Shown: one piece after another, positions 11,437-19,759 of the stretch
Layout of the letters: each line of letters opens with the position of its first letter
Numbering within the stretch: the stretch's first letter is position 1
Assembly: GCF_008642235.1 (NCBI RefSeq)
Contig: NZ_SJEV01000001.1
Location: 1,488,001-1,552,000, forward strand
Length of the DNA: 64,000 nucleotides
Direction of reading: 5' to 3'
Origin: Planctomonas psychrotolerans
GTDB lineage: Bacteria > Actinomycetota > Actinomycetes > Actinomycetales > Microbacteriaceae
Program-made: the position numbers and the translations under genes
The notes under the pieces: model-generated
The model's database searches: none
Seen by the model: the letters and a program-made list of their open reading frames with translations, nothing else
What the model was told of the DNA's origin: nothing

Positions 11437-12855
11437 ATGCCCCGCCTCCTGCGAAGAAGCAGCCCGTCCGCCCACGCCGTCGACGCCCGCGGCATCGCCG
11501 CCTTTCTCGACGCCCTCGAGTCCGCACCGGACGTGGAACCGCACAGCCTGATGCTCCTGCGGGGAGGCGAGGTGATCGCCGAGGGCTGGTGGGCGCCCTA
11601 CACTCCCGACCGGCCGCACCTGCTCTACTCGCTCAGCAAGAGCTTCACCTCGACCGCCGTCGGCTTCGCCGTGGAGGAGGGGCTGCTCGACCTCGACGAC
11701 ACCGTGCTCAGCCACTTCCCGGAGCACGACGCCGACATCACCGACCCGAGGTCACGGGCGATGCGGGTGCGGCACGTGCTGTCCATGTCGAGCGGACACC
11801 GGGAGGAGACGCTCGACCGAGCCCGGCAGCTCGACCCGGAGGACCTCGTGCGCGGCTTCCTGCTCGTACCGCCGGACGAGGATCCGGGATCGGTGTTCGC
11901 CTACAACCAGCCGTGCACCTACACCGCGGGTCTCATCGTCCAGCGCGCATCCGGGCAGTCCCTGACCGACTACCTGCGGCCGCGCCTCTTCGACCCGCTC
12001 GGCATCGACGACGTGGGCTGGGTCCGCGACCGCGCGGGTCACGAGATCGGCTTCAGCGGCATGTACGCGCGCACCGAGGCGATCGCGACGCTCGGCCAGC
12101 TGTATCTGCAGCGCGGCGCCTGGGAGGGCCGGCAGCTGCTGCCCGCCGCCTGGGTCGACGAGGCGACGTCGGTGCAGGTGTCCAACGGGTCGGAGCCCGC
12201 GTCCGACTGGGAGCAGGGCTACGGGTTCCAGTTCTGGCTGGCCCGGTACGGATACCGCGGGGACGGCGCGTACGGCCAGTTCTGCGTCGTGCTCCCCGAG
12301 CAGAACGTGGTGCTCGCGATGACCGGTCAGAGCTCGGACATGCAGGGCGTGCTGAACCTCGCGTGGGAGCACCTCCTCCCCGCGTTCGGCACGGAGAAGA
12401 GCCCGCAGGGCGACGGTGAGGCGGATGCCGCGCTCGCCAGGCGGATGGCGTCCCTCGCCCTCGCGCCCGTGACCGGTGAGCCCGGTGCGAGGCCCGTCGA
12501 GGCCGCGTCCTTCGCTCCCGCACCGGACAACGCGGTAGCGGAAGTGATGCGGGTGGACCTCGCCGAGGGAGAAGATCGTCGCGTCGAGCTGGCACTGGTC
12601 GAGCACGGTGGCGACCTCCGTGTCGTCGCGGGATTCGGCGACTGGGTCGCGACCGATGCCACGGCGGCGAGCGCGGCATGGCGGGACGACGGCGATCGGC
12701 TGACCGTCGACGTGATCTTCCTCGAGCAGCCGCACCGGCTGCACCTCGTCCTCGACTCGCGGGAGCACACGTTCCGCGCGCGCTGGGAGACCGAGCCGCT
12801 GCACCGGCCTCCCCTCTCCGCGATGCGCAAGCCCGTGCCCGCGAACCGGGTCTAA
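11437..12855 (+). CDS. Serine hydrolase of the beta-lactamase class C / PBP-like family
   Basis: Probable esterase, D-aminopeptidase or beta-lactamase-like enzyme of 472 residues. The catalytic SxxK motif is SLSK at 65-68 and a Tyr-Asn motif occurs in FAYNQPCTY. The catalytic domain ends near residue 325 (HLLPAFG). A C-terminal domain of about 150 residues resembles the lipocalin-like extensions seen in related esterases. No signal peptide is visible, so it is probably cytoplasmic. It ends 4 bases before the convergent SDR gene. Physiological substrate unknown. Confidence 0.85.
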   Translation: MPRLLRRSSPSAHAVDARGIAAFLDALESAPDVEPHSLMLLRGGEVIAEGWWAPYTPDRPHLLYSLSKSFTSTAVGFAVEEGLLDLDDTVLSHFPEHDADITDPRSRAMRVRHVLSMSSGHREETLDRARQLDPEDLVRGFLLVPPDEDPGSVFAYNQPCTYTAGLIVQRASGQSLTDYLRPRLFDPLGIDDVGWVRDRAGHEIGFSGMYARTEAIATLGQLYLQRGAWEGRQLLPAAWVDEATSVQVSNGSEPASDWEQGYGFQFWLARYGYRGDGAYGQFCVVLPEQNVVLAMTGQSSDMQGVLNLAWEHLLPAFGTEKSPQGDGEADAALARRMASLALAPVTGEPGARPVEAASFAPAPDNAVAEVMRVDLAEGEDRRVELALVEHGGDLRVVAGFGDWVATDATAASAAWRDDGDRLTVDVIFLEQPHRLHLVLDSREHTFRARWETEPLHRPPLSAMRKPVPANRV

Positions 12856-12859
12856 CGGC

Positions 12860-13495
12860 CTACCGGGTGGGCTCGAGCAGCACCCGCTCCGGAGGCAGCG
12901 ACTCCCACAGGTCCACCACGCGCTCGGCCAGCGCCCCCTCGAGCCCGTTGAGCGTGGAGACGACGAAGATCGTCGTGCGTGCGGGTGACCCGCTCTTGCT
13001 GAACCCGCGATCGACGGCCCGCGCCCACGTCTCCGCCGCGAGCTTCGCGGTGGAGTAGTTCGCCCCGCCCGGGTACGGACGTTGCACGGCCGTCGACGAG
13101 ACGACGGCGAGGCGTCCGGCATCGGAGGCGCGGAGGTCCTCGTCGAAGGCCCGGGTCGTGTTGCGCAGGGTGCCGAGGATGCGCCCCTGCAGGAACTCCC
13201 AGTCGTCGTCGGTCTGGCCCGCGAGTCCGCCTCCGCCGCGCCAGCCGCCCACCAGATGGATCAGCCCGTCGACGCGGCCGACGGTGACCGCGACCTTCTC
13301 GGCCAGGCGGAGTGTGGCGTCGAAGTCCCCCAGGTCGCACACCTCGCGCACCTCGGCGTCCACACCGGCCAGTCGACCGGCATCCGTGCCCACGGCGACC
13401 ACCCGGGCCCCGGCACGGGTGAGCGCGGAGGCGACGGCGCGCCCCGCCGCGCCGGTGGCGCCCGGGACCACCACCACGCGACCGGCGGCCGTCAC
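12860..13495 (-). CDS. SDR-family oxidoreductase coupled to DUF6421 gene
   Basis: Short-chain dehydrogenase/reductase of 211 residues. The cofactor motif is GATGAAG at about 12-18, and the catalytic residues are Ser133 or 134 (VVSSTAVQ) with Tyr147 and Lys151 (YSTAK). The GTG start at 13495 overlaps the stop of the DUF6421 gene (GTGA), showing translational coupling. The protein is about 40 residues shorter than a classical SDR. The substrate is unknown, but the tight coupling implies a shared pathway with its neighbour. Confidence 0.88.
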   Translation of the reverse strand: MTAAGRVVVVPGATGAAGRAVASALTRAGARVVAVGTDAGRLAGVDAEVREVCDLGDFDATLRLAEKVAVTVGRVDGLIHLVGGWRGGGGLAGQTDDDWEFLQGRILGTLRNTTRAFDEDLRASDAGRLAVVSSTAVQRPYPGGANYSTAKLAAETWARAVDRGFSKSGSPARTTIFVVSTLNGLEGALAERVVDLWESLPPERVLLEPTR

Positions 13496-14922
13496 CGAGC
13501 TGCGCTCCCGTCCCCCGAGACGGTTCCCGCACCCGTGATGCCGGCGGTGGAGGCGATCACGTCCCCCATCTTCTTGGCGAGCGCCTCGTAGAACATCGAC
13601 AACGGGAACTCGTCGGGGTGCACGAGGTCGGTCAGCCCGCGTGGCGGCCCGTCGAGGGGGAGGGCCCTCGGGCCCTGCGCCCACGTGGACGCGGGGTGCG
13701 GCGTCACCGTGCGCGTGATCAGCTCGTACGCCGCCAGCCAGTGCGCCGTCTTGGGGCGGTCGATCGACCGCCAGTACAGCTCCTCGATCTCCCGGCCGAG
13801 TGCGAGAACCACGTCGGGCACCTCGTCCCAGTCGATGCTGAGCCGGGTGTCCGTCCAGTGCAGCACATGGTGCTGATGCAGCCACGCGAACAGCAGCTGC
13901 CCGCCGAGACCGTCGTAGTTACGCACCCGGCTCCCGGAGATGGCGAAGCGGAATATGCGATCGAAGATCACCGCGTACCGCACCAGCGGGGCGTGCGCGA
14001 GGATGGCGCGCTGGGCGTCGGTGCGGTCGTCCTCGGGCACGGCGCCGAGCTCCCGTTCCAGCCGCACCGCCTCGCGGAACGCGGTGAGGTCGCATCGCAG
14101 CTCCTCGAGGGAGTACAGGAAGAACGGCATGCGCTGCTTGATCATGAACGGGTCGAAGGGCAGATCGCCGCGCATGTGGGTGCGGTCGTGGATGAGATCC
14201 CACATCACGAAGGTCTCCTCCGCGAGAGCCTGGTCGTCGAGCAGCGCCGCCGCGTCGGCGGGGAGGTCGAGCGAGGTCACCTGCGCGGCATGGCGCACCA
14301 CCCGGCGGAACCGGGCGGCCTCCCGGTCGGCGAAGATCGCTCCCCAGGTGAACGGAGGTATCTCCCGCATGGCGATGGTCTCCGGAAACAGCACGGCCGA
14401 GTTCGTGTCGTAGCCGGGCGTGAAGTCCACGAATCGCACCGGCACGAACATGCGGTTCGAGTAGTCCCCACGCTCCAGTTCGGCCACGAACTCCGGCCAG
14501 AGCACCTCGACCAGCACCGCTTCGACGTACCGGTTCGTGCTCCCGTTCTGGGTGAACATCGGGAACACGACGAGGTGCAGCAGCCCGTTCCGGCGATCCT
14601 GCTGCGGCTGGAACGCGCGCAGCGAATCCAGGAAGTCGGGAACCCCGAAGCCGCCCGCGGCCCAGCGGCGGAAGTCGCGCACCACGACGACGAGGTACGC
14701 CGCATCGTGGGGGAGCGCGGGCGCCAGGTGCTCGATCGACGCGGTGATCCGGTCGACCAGGCCCGCGGCCCGCGCGTCGGGGTCCGGCACCGATCCGTCC
14801 GCGGCCTGGAGCAGCTGGAGGCTCGACGCGGCCTCCTTGAGGTTCCGCCATGCGGACGATGACACCAGGTCCTCGACGACCTCGGGTTCGCCCAGGACGG
14901 CGTCGACGGTGGCGTGCGACAT
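13492..14922 (-). CDS. DUF6421-family protein with a possible metal-binding motif
   Basis: Protein of 476 residues that I recognise as a DUF6421-type actinobacterial protein of unknown function. No signal peptide or membrane segment is visible. Two candidate metal-site elements stand close together: HDRTH (His245, His249) in the stretch FVMWDLIHDRTHMRG, and EELRCD (273-278). The spacing is not that of a known metalloprotease, so an enzymatic role is inference. The ATG at 14922 has a GGAGG 5 bases upstream. It is the first gene of a two-gene operon with the SDR. Confidence 0.85.
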   Translation of the reverse strand: MSHATVDAVLGEPEVVEDLVSSSAWRNLKEAASSLQLLQAADGSVPDPDARAAGLVDRITASIEHLAPALPHDAAYLVVVVRDFRRWAAGGFGVPDFLDSLRAFQPQQDRRNGLLHLVVFPMFTQNGSTNRYVEAVLVEVLWPEFVAELERGDYSNRMFVPVRFVDFTPGYDTNSAVLFPETIAMREIPPFTWGAIFADREAARFRRVVRHAAQVTSLDLPADAAALLDDQALAEETFVMWDLIHDRTHMRGDLPFDPFMIKQRMPFFLYSLEELRCDLTAFREAVRLERELGAVPEDDRTDAQRAILAHAPLVRYAVIFDRIFRFAISGSRVRNYDGLGGQLLFAWLHQHHVLHWTDTRLSIDWDEVPDVVLALGREIEELYWRSIDRPKTAHWLAAYELITRTVTPHPASTWAQGPRALPLDGPPRGLTDLVHPDEFPLSMFYEALAKKMGDVIASTAGITGAGTVSGDGSAAR

Positions 14923-14984
14923 GGAACCTCCGATCGGGATGTACGGAACGTCGCCGGGGTGCGGCGTCCGGCTCGATTCCCCGA

Positions 14985-14990
14985 GCCTAA
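14985..14990 (-). promoter_or_regulatory. -10 element for the DUF6421-SDR operon
   Basis: TAGGCT about 63 bases before the start codon. This one predicts a normal leader of about 55 bases carrying a Shine-Dalgarno. Confidence 0.4.
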
Positions 14991-15084
14991 CGACCGGATC
15001 GGAGCATTTTCTTGTCCACCGCGCCCGAATATCGCGCGTCAGCCGCGACCGATGGAGGGTTTCGTGCGCGGGATCGCCGCCTCG

Positions 15085-15510
15085 TCACTTCGGTGGGTCG
15101 AGTTCCTGGAAGACGGTGATGTGGAGCCCGGGTGCTTCGAGCCGCGCGTTGAGCGATCGCCACGGGGTCTTCACGGGAGCGGCGACGAGCTCCGCTCCGT
15201 TGTCGGCCAGGGTGCGCGTCACTCCCTCGGCGTCGGCCACCTCGAACGCGACCCGGAGCCGGGGCGCGACCTGTCGGCCCACCTCGACCGAATCGATGAA
15301 GTGCTTCTGCTCGGTGTTGGCGATCTCGAGCGTCGCCCGCCCGGCATCCAGGATCATCACCTCGGCGCCGCCCTCGCCGCTGTACGCCTCCTCTTCGGGA
15401 AGGCCGAGTGCGTCCCGGTAGAACGCCACGGCGGCGTCGTAGTCGTCCACGTGCACGACGAGTCGGAGTTGGGTCACCCGCGGCGTCCCGGCCGGATTAG
15501 AGGAGATCAT
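15085..15510 (-). CDS. VOC-family (glyoxalase/bleomycin-resistance-like) protein
   Basis: Small metal-binding-fold protein of 141 residues with two beta-alpha-beta-beta-beta modules. The first is QLRLVVHVDDYDAAVAFYRDALGLP, read from its two halves; the second is RLRVAFEVADAEGVTRTLADNGAELV. Such proteins act as dioxygenases, isomerases or drug-binding resistance proteins; the substrate is not evident. The ATG at 15510 is preceded by TAAACT 8 bases upstream; a GTG at 15534 is the alternative. It is divergent from the ABC exporter and shares a 62-base promoter region with it. Confidence 0.85.
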   Translation of the reverse strand: MISSNPAGTPRVTQLRLVVHVDDYDAAVAFYRDALGLPEEEAYSGEGGAEVMILDAGRATLEIANTEQKHFIDSVEVGRQVAPRLRVAFEVADAEGVTRTLADNGAELVAAPVKTPWRSLNARLEAPGLHITVFQELDPPK

Positions 15511-15559
15511 GACGCAGGAGTTTACAGCGTCCACATTGCGCGATGTCGGTACCCGGGTC

Positions 15560-15565
15560 TATTTT
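15560..15565 (+). promoter_or_regulatory. -10 element for the DrrAB-like exporter
   Basis: TATTTT ends 7 bases before the ATG at 15573. This predicts a leaderless transcript and supports that start. Confidence 0.5.
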
Positions 15566-15572
15566 GTGCGTC

Positions 15573-16553
15573 ATGAGCTTCATCGAGGCGCACGAACTCG
15601 TCAAGACGTATTCGCCCAGGGGAGGGCCGACCGTCTACGCGCTGAACGGACTGAACCTCGACGTGCCGCAGGGCACCGTCCAGGCGTTGCTCGGTCCGAA
15701 TGGCGCGGGCAAGACCACCGCGGTGAAGGTGTTCACCACGCTGATCCGACCGGACTCCGGTTCGGCCACCATCGACGGCATCGACGTCGGCACGCACGGC
15801 GACAGGATCCGGCCGATGATCGGGGTCTCGGGCCAGTACGCCGCCGTCGACGAGAATCTCACCGGCTTCGAGAACCTCGACATGGTGGGGCGCCTGTATC
15901 ACCTGGGCGCCCGGGCGTCGCGGGCGAGAGCCACGGAGCTGATCGAGCTGTTCGAGCTGACCGAGGCGCAGAACCGCCCGGTGAAGGGATTCTCCGGAGG
16001 CATGCGGCGGCGCATCGACCTCGCGGGGGCGATCGTCATGCGGCCGAGGGTCCTGTTCCTGGACGAGCCGACCACCGGTCTCGACCCCCGCAGCCGCCTC
16101 GGCATGTGGGACATCATCACCCGGCTCGTCGGGGAGGGCACCACGGTGTTCCTCACCACGCAGTACCTGGAGGAGGCGGATCGCCTCGCCGACGACATCG
16201 CGGTCATCGACGGCGGCAAGGTCATCGCCCAGGGCACCGCGGACGAGTTGAAGGCATCCGTCGGGGGTCAGCGCATCGAACTGAGCCTCGTGTCCGAGGC
16301 GGACAGCGCGGTGGCGCTCGAGGTGCTCCGCCGACACGGGTCGGACGAGCCCGTGCTCTCGGCCGAGGGCCGCACGCTCGCCGTGCGGGTGGCCGAGGGG
16401 CCGGCCGCACTGCAGCGGGTGCTCGCCGAGCTGCACTCGGCCGACGTGGCACTGCACGACGCCGGTATGCGCCGTCCCACGCTCGACGACGTGTTCCTCA
16501 CCCTCACCGGGCATGCGGCGTCGGCCGATTCCGAAGGCGAGGCGGCCGCATGA
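15573..16553 (+). CDS. DrrA-like ABC exporter ATP-binding protein
   Basis: ATPase of a two-component drug-type exporter, 326 residues. Walker A is GPNGAGKTT at 41-49, the signature is FSGGMRRRIDLAGA and Walker B is RVLFLDEPTTGLD. The C-terminal regulatory domain of about 100 residues with LDDVFLTLTG is typical of the DrrA/daunorubicin-resistance family. The stop overlaps the permease start (ATGA). Likely exports a hydrophobic small molecule or lipid; identity unknown. Confidence 0.94.
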   Translation: MSFIEAHELVKTYSPRGGPTVYALNGLNLDVPQGTVQALLGPNGAGKTTAVKVFTTLIRPDSGSATIDGIDVGTHGDRIRPMIGVSGQYAAVDENLTGFENLDMVGRLYHLGARASRARATELIELFELTEAQNRPVKGFSGGMRRRIDLAGAIVMRPRVLFLDEPTTGLDPRSRLGMWDIITRLVGEGTTVFLTTQYLEEADRLADDIAVIDGGKVIAQGTADELKASVGGQRIELSLVSEADSAVALEVLRRHGSDEPVLSAEGRTLAVRVAEGPAALQRVLAELHSADVALHDAGMRRPTLDDVFLTLTGHAASADSEGEAAA

Positions 16554-17413
16554 CCGTGCCGGCCACCGCGCATCGACCGTCCCTCGACGGGCCGGCGTCG
16601 GCCGCCCCGTCGTCGTTGTCCACCTGGTTCTCCGACGGGTGGGTGGCGACGAAGCGCAACATGATCAAGATCAAGCGCGTGCCCGACATCCTCGTGTTCA
16701 CCACGCTGCAGCCGATCATGTTCGTGCTGCTGTTCAGCTACGTCTACGCCGGGGTCATCGACATCCCCGGCAGCGACTACAAGGAATTCATCATGGCGGG
16801 CATCTTCGCCCAGACCGTGGTGTTCGGATCCACCTACTCCGGGTCGGCCATGGCGCAGGACCTGAAGGACGGCATCATCGACCGCTTCCGCACGCTGCCG
16901 ATGAGTCCGTCGGCGGTGCTGATCGGTCGCACCAACGGAGACCTCTTCATCAACACGGTCTCGATGGTCGTGATGATCGGCACCGGGTTGGTGGTGGGCT
17001 GGCGGGTGCGGTCGAGCCTGCTCGAGGCCCTCGCCGGGGTGGCGCTCCTGCTGTTCTTCGCCTACGCCCTGTCGTGGGTACTGGCATTCCTCGGCATGTG
17101 CGTGCGGAGCCCCGAGGTGATCAACAACGTGTCGTTCCTCGTGCTCTTCCCGCTCACCTTCATCTCCAACGCCTTCGTGCCGGCGGAATCACTGCCCACT
17201 CCGCTCCGGATCTTCGCCGAGTACAACCCCGTATCGGCGTTGGTGCAGTCCGCACGGGAGCTCTTCGGGAACGTGCCCCCCGAGGCGCGAGGTGTCTCGG
17301 ATGCCTGGACGATTCAGAACCCGATCCTCACCGTGCTCATCGGCATCGTCGTGATGCTGGTGATCTTCGTGCCGCTGTCCATCCGCAAGTTCTCGCGGAT
17401 CAGCACGCGGTAG
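16550..17413 (+). CDS. DrrB-like ABC-2 exporter permease
   Basis: Membrane partner of the preceding ATPase, 287 residues with six predicted helices. It has the family features MIKIKRVPDILVFTTLQPIM near the N-terminus, FRTLPMSPSAVLIGR, and FPLTFISNAFVPAESLP before the last helices. It is translationally coupled to the ATPase. The gene ends 6 bases before the next gene, so that membrane protein may be co-transcribed. Confidence 0.94.
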   Translation: MTVPATAHRPSLDGPASAAPSSLSTWFSDGWVATKRNMIKIKRVPDILVFTTLQPIMFVLLFSYVYAGVIDIPGSDYKEFIMAGIFAQTVVFGSTYSGSAMAQDLKDGIIDRFRTLPMSPSAVLIGRTNGDLFINTVSMVVMIGTGLVVGWRVRSSLLEALAGVALLLFFAYALSWVLAFLGMCVRSPEVINNVSFLVLFPLTFISNAFVPAESLPTPLRIFAEYNPVSALVQSARELFGNVPPEARGVSDAWTIQNPILTVLIGIVVMLVIFVPLSIRKFSRISTR

Positions 17414-17419
17414 TCGGCG

Positions 17420-18910
17420 ATGCCCGGGTGGTTCGACACCGGATGGTTCGACACCGGATGGTTCGACACCGGATGGTTCTGGGCCGCGGACTACGAGATC
17501 GCTCGCCAGGTGCTGCAACGCGGCGTGGCCGCCCTGTATCTCCTCGCGTTCGTCTCGGCGATCACCCAGTTCCCGGTGCTGCTCGGGGAACGCGGACTGC
17601 TGCCCGCCGCACGGTTGCTCGAGCGCACGCGCTTCCGCACCCTTCCCACGCTGTTCCACTGGCGGTACTCCGACCGACTCCTCCGTGGCGTCGCGGCCGG
17701 TGGTGCGCTCGCGGCCGGAGCGCTCGTGCTCGGTCTGCCCCAGCAGGGCCCGCCCTGGCTGCCGATGGTGCTGTTCCTCGGAATGTGGGCCCTCTATCTC
17801 TCCATCGTGAACGTCGGCCAGACGTTCTACGGTTTCGGCTGGGAGAGCCTGCTGCTCGAGGCGGGGTTCGTCGTCGCGTTCCTCGGCTCCAACGAGGTCG
17901 CCCCGCCCGTGCTGGTGCTGTTCTTCCTGCGCTGGCTGGTGTTCCGGCTCGAGTTCGGAGCGGGCATGATCAAGATTCGTGGTGGCAGCGAGTGGCGCGA
18001 CCTCACGGCGCTGTACTACCACCACGAGACCCAGCCTCTGCCGAATCCGGTGAGCTGGTTCGCCCACAACCTGCCCCGCTGGTTCCACCGGTTCGAGGTG
18101 GTGGGCAACCACTTCGCCCAGCTGGTCGTGCCGTTCCTGCTCTTCGCGCCGCAGCCTCTCGCGTCGGCAGCAGCCCTCACCGTGATCGCCACGCAGCTCT
18201 GGCTGGTGATCACCGGCAACTTCGCGTGGTTGAACTGGATCACCATCGTGCTGGCCTTCTGCGCGATCGATGATCGGACACTCGGCGCCCTGCTGCCCGT
18301 CGGCATCGATCCGGTGCGCGCGGAGGCGGGGGAGACGCCGCTGGTGTTCGCCGTCGTGGTCATCGCCATAACGGTGCTGCTCACCGTGCTGAGCTACCGG
18401 CCGCTCCGCAACCTCGTCGCCCGCCGGCAGCTGATGAACGCGAGCTTCAACCCGTTCCATCTGGTGAACGCCTACGGGGCCTTCGGCACGGTCACCAGGG
18501 AGCGCTTCGAGATCGTCATCGAGGGAACCCGCGACCCCGACCCGGACACCTCCGCGGAATGGCTCGAGTACGACTTCCGGGGCAAGCCCGGGGATCCCGC
18601 GCGCATGCCGCCGCAGGTCGCCCCGTACCACCTCCGCCTCGACTGGCTCATGTGGTTCCTCGCACTCGGTGCGAGGGACACCCGGTGGTTCCGCGTGCTG
18701 CTGATGCGACTCCTCGAGGGGGATGCGCCGACGCTGCGTCTGCTGAGGAGCAACCCGTTCCCGGACGCTCCGCCGCGCTGGATCCGCGCACGCGTGTACC
18801 GCTATCGCTTCACGACACCGGCGGAACGTCGGCGAACGGGGGACTGGTGGGTGCGCACGCCGCAGGGGGTGCTGGTGCCGCCGGTGTCGCTGCCCCTGAC
18901 CGGGTCGTGA
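17420..18910 (+). CDS. Lipase-maturation-factor-like membrane protein with N-terminal WFDTG repeats
   Basis: Polytopic membrane protein of 496 residues related to the lipase maturation factor family (vertebrate LMF1). Bacterial members have no established role. Family-like stretches are FYGFGWESLLLEAGF, FRLEFGAGMIKIRGG and LTALYYHHETQPLPNP. About eight hydrophobic segments lie between 25 and 340, followed by a soluble C-terminal domain. The N-terminus carries three perfect WFDTG units (residues 4-18) plus WF, encoded by a 15-bp tandem repeat. It follows the exporter genes by 6 bases. Confidence 0.85.
   Translation: MPGWFDTGWFDTGWFDTGWFWAADYEIARQVLQRGVAALYLLAFVSAITQFPVLLGERGLLPAARLLERTRFRTLPTLFHWRYSDRLLRGVAAGGALAAGALVLGLPQQGPPWLPMVLFLGMWALYLSIVNVGQTFYGFGWESLLLEAGFVVAFLGSNEVAPPVLVLFFLRWLVFRLEFGAGMIKIRGGSEWRDLTALYYHHETQPLPNPVSWFAHNLPRWFHRFEVVGNHFAQLVVPFLLFAPQPLASAAALTVIATQLWLVITGNFAWLNWITIVLAFCAIDDRTLGALLPVGIDPVRAEAGETPLVFAVVVIAITVLLTVLSYRPLRNLVARRQLMNASFNPFHLVNAYGAFGTVTRERFEIVIEGTRDPDPDTSAEWLEYDFRGKPGDPARMPPQVAPYHLRLDWLMWFLALGARDTRWFRVLLMRLLEGDAPTLRLLRSNPFPDAPPRWIRARVYRYRFTTPAERRRTGDWWVRTPQGVLVPPVSLPLTGS
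17429..17473 (+). repeat. Three tandem copies of a 15-bp coding repeat
   Basis: TGGTTCGACACCGGA occurs three times without a mismatch, followed by the partial unit TGGTTC. Each unit encodes WFDTG, so gain or loss of units keeps the reading frame. It lies three codons after the start. Confidence 0.9.
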
Positions 18911-18914
18911 GCGG

Positions 18915-19757
18915 TCAGTCGCCCCGGTCGGTCATCCCGTCGTCGGCCCGCGTGGGTTCGACTTGCGCAGGACCCGCATCCTCGTCGTCGGTGGTGTACC
19001 CCCGCTCGGCCGCGATGCACTGACCCACGTGCGTGCCCCAGATCCGATACAGGCGCGTGTAGCTGAACACGCCGTCCACCACCATGCGACGGTCGATGCT
19101 CGGCATGTACGTCATCCGAGCTCGGGCCGAACGGGCCACCACCTGCTCGGTCAGGGCGTTCAGCACGGTGGTGTGCTGACGCACCACCGACCGCACGAAG
19201 CGCGGCGCCTGCACCCGGTCGGCGACGTGCGGCACGTCGGCGACGAGGATCGTCGCATCCGACGCCGATCGGTCCACGAGCTGCGCCACCGTGCGCTCGA
19301 GGTCGCGACTCCATCTTCGCGGGCTGGTGAGGGACAGCGCTCCGCTCACACCGGGGAAGAAGACGATCGCGTCGAATCGGTGCAGATCGGGCAACCCGGT
19401 GAGGTACCGCGTAGTCATCCCGGAGCGCACGATCGGCACGGCCATGCTGGTCCACTCCGCGCCCCGGCCGGAGAGCCGCGACAGCGCCTCCGCGCTCGAG
19501 CAGGCGACGCCAAGCCGGAAGGAGCTGACCCCCACCGCGGCTCCGCTGATCCCCCCGATCACGAGGATGCGGTCGGGGTCGGGTCCCGGACACGCACCGC
19601 GCGGTTCATCGGTGGGGGTGGCCGACGTCAACCGCGTCGGCAGGCCCTCCCGGTACTTCGCGTAGATCATCGGGCTGAGCACCGCGCGCAGCATCGCGGT
19701 GGTCACGAGTCGCGCGGGCAATTCCCCGCTCTGCCAGATGCGGCGCAGCGACGACAT
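18915..19757 (-). CDS. SGNH/GDSL-hydrolase-like protein with degenerate active site
   Basis: Protein of 280 residues whose layout resembles a SGNH/GDSL esterase. An opening strand VIGGISGAAVG (about 66-76) is followed by FRLGVACSSAEALSRLSG and RFDAIVFFPGVSGALSLTSPRRWSRDL. The usual GDS nucleophile motif reads GGIS, the G-x-N-D block is replaced, and the C-terminal D-x-x-H is only partly visible, so activity is doubtful. The start lies 2 bases after the alpha/beta hydrolase stop, indicating a two-gene operon. It ends 4 bases from the convergent membrane-protein gene. Confidence 0.7.
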   Translation of the reverse strand: MSSLRRIWQSGELPARLVTTAMLRAVLSPMIYAKYREGLPTRLTSATPTDEPRGACPGPDPDRILVIGGISGAAVGVSSFRLGVACSSAEALSRLSGRGAEWTSMAVPIVRSGMTTRYLTGLPDLHRFDAIVFFPGVSGALSLTSPRRWSRDLERTVAQLVDRSASDATILVADVPHVADRVQAPRFVRSVVRQHTTVLNALTEQVVARSARARMTYMPSIDRRMVVDGVFSYTRLYRIWGTHVGQCIAAERGYTTDDEDAGPAQVEPTRADDGMTDRGD

Positions 19758-19759
19758 GC

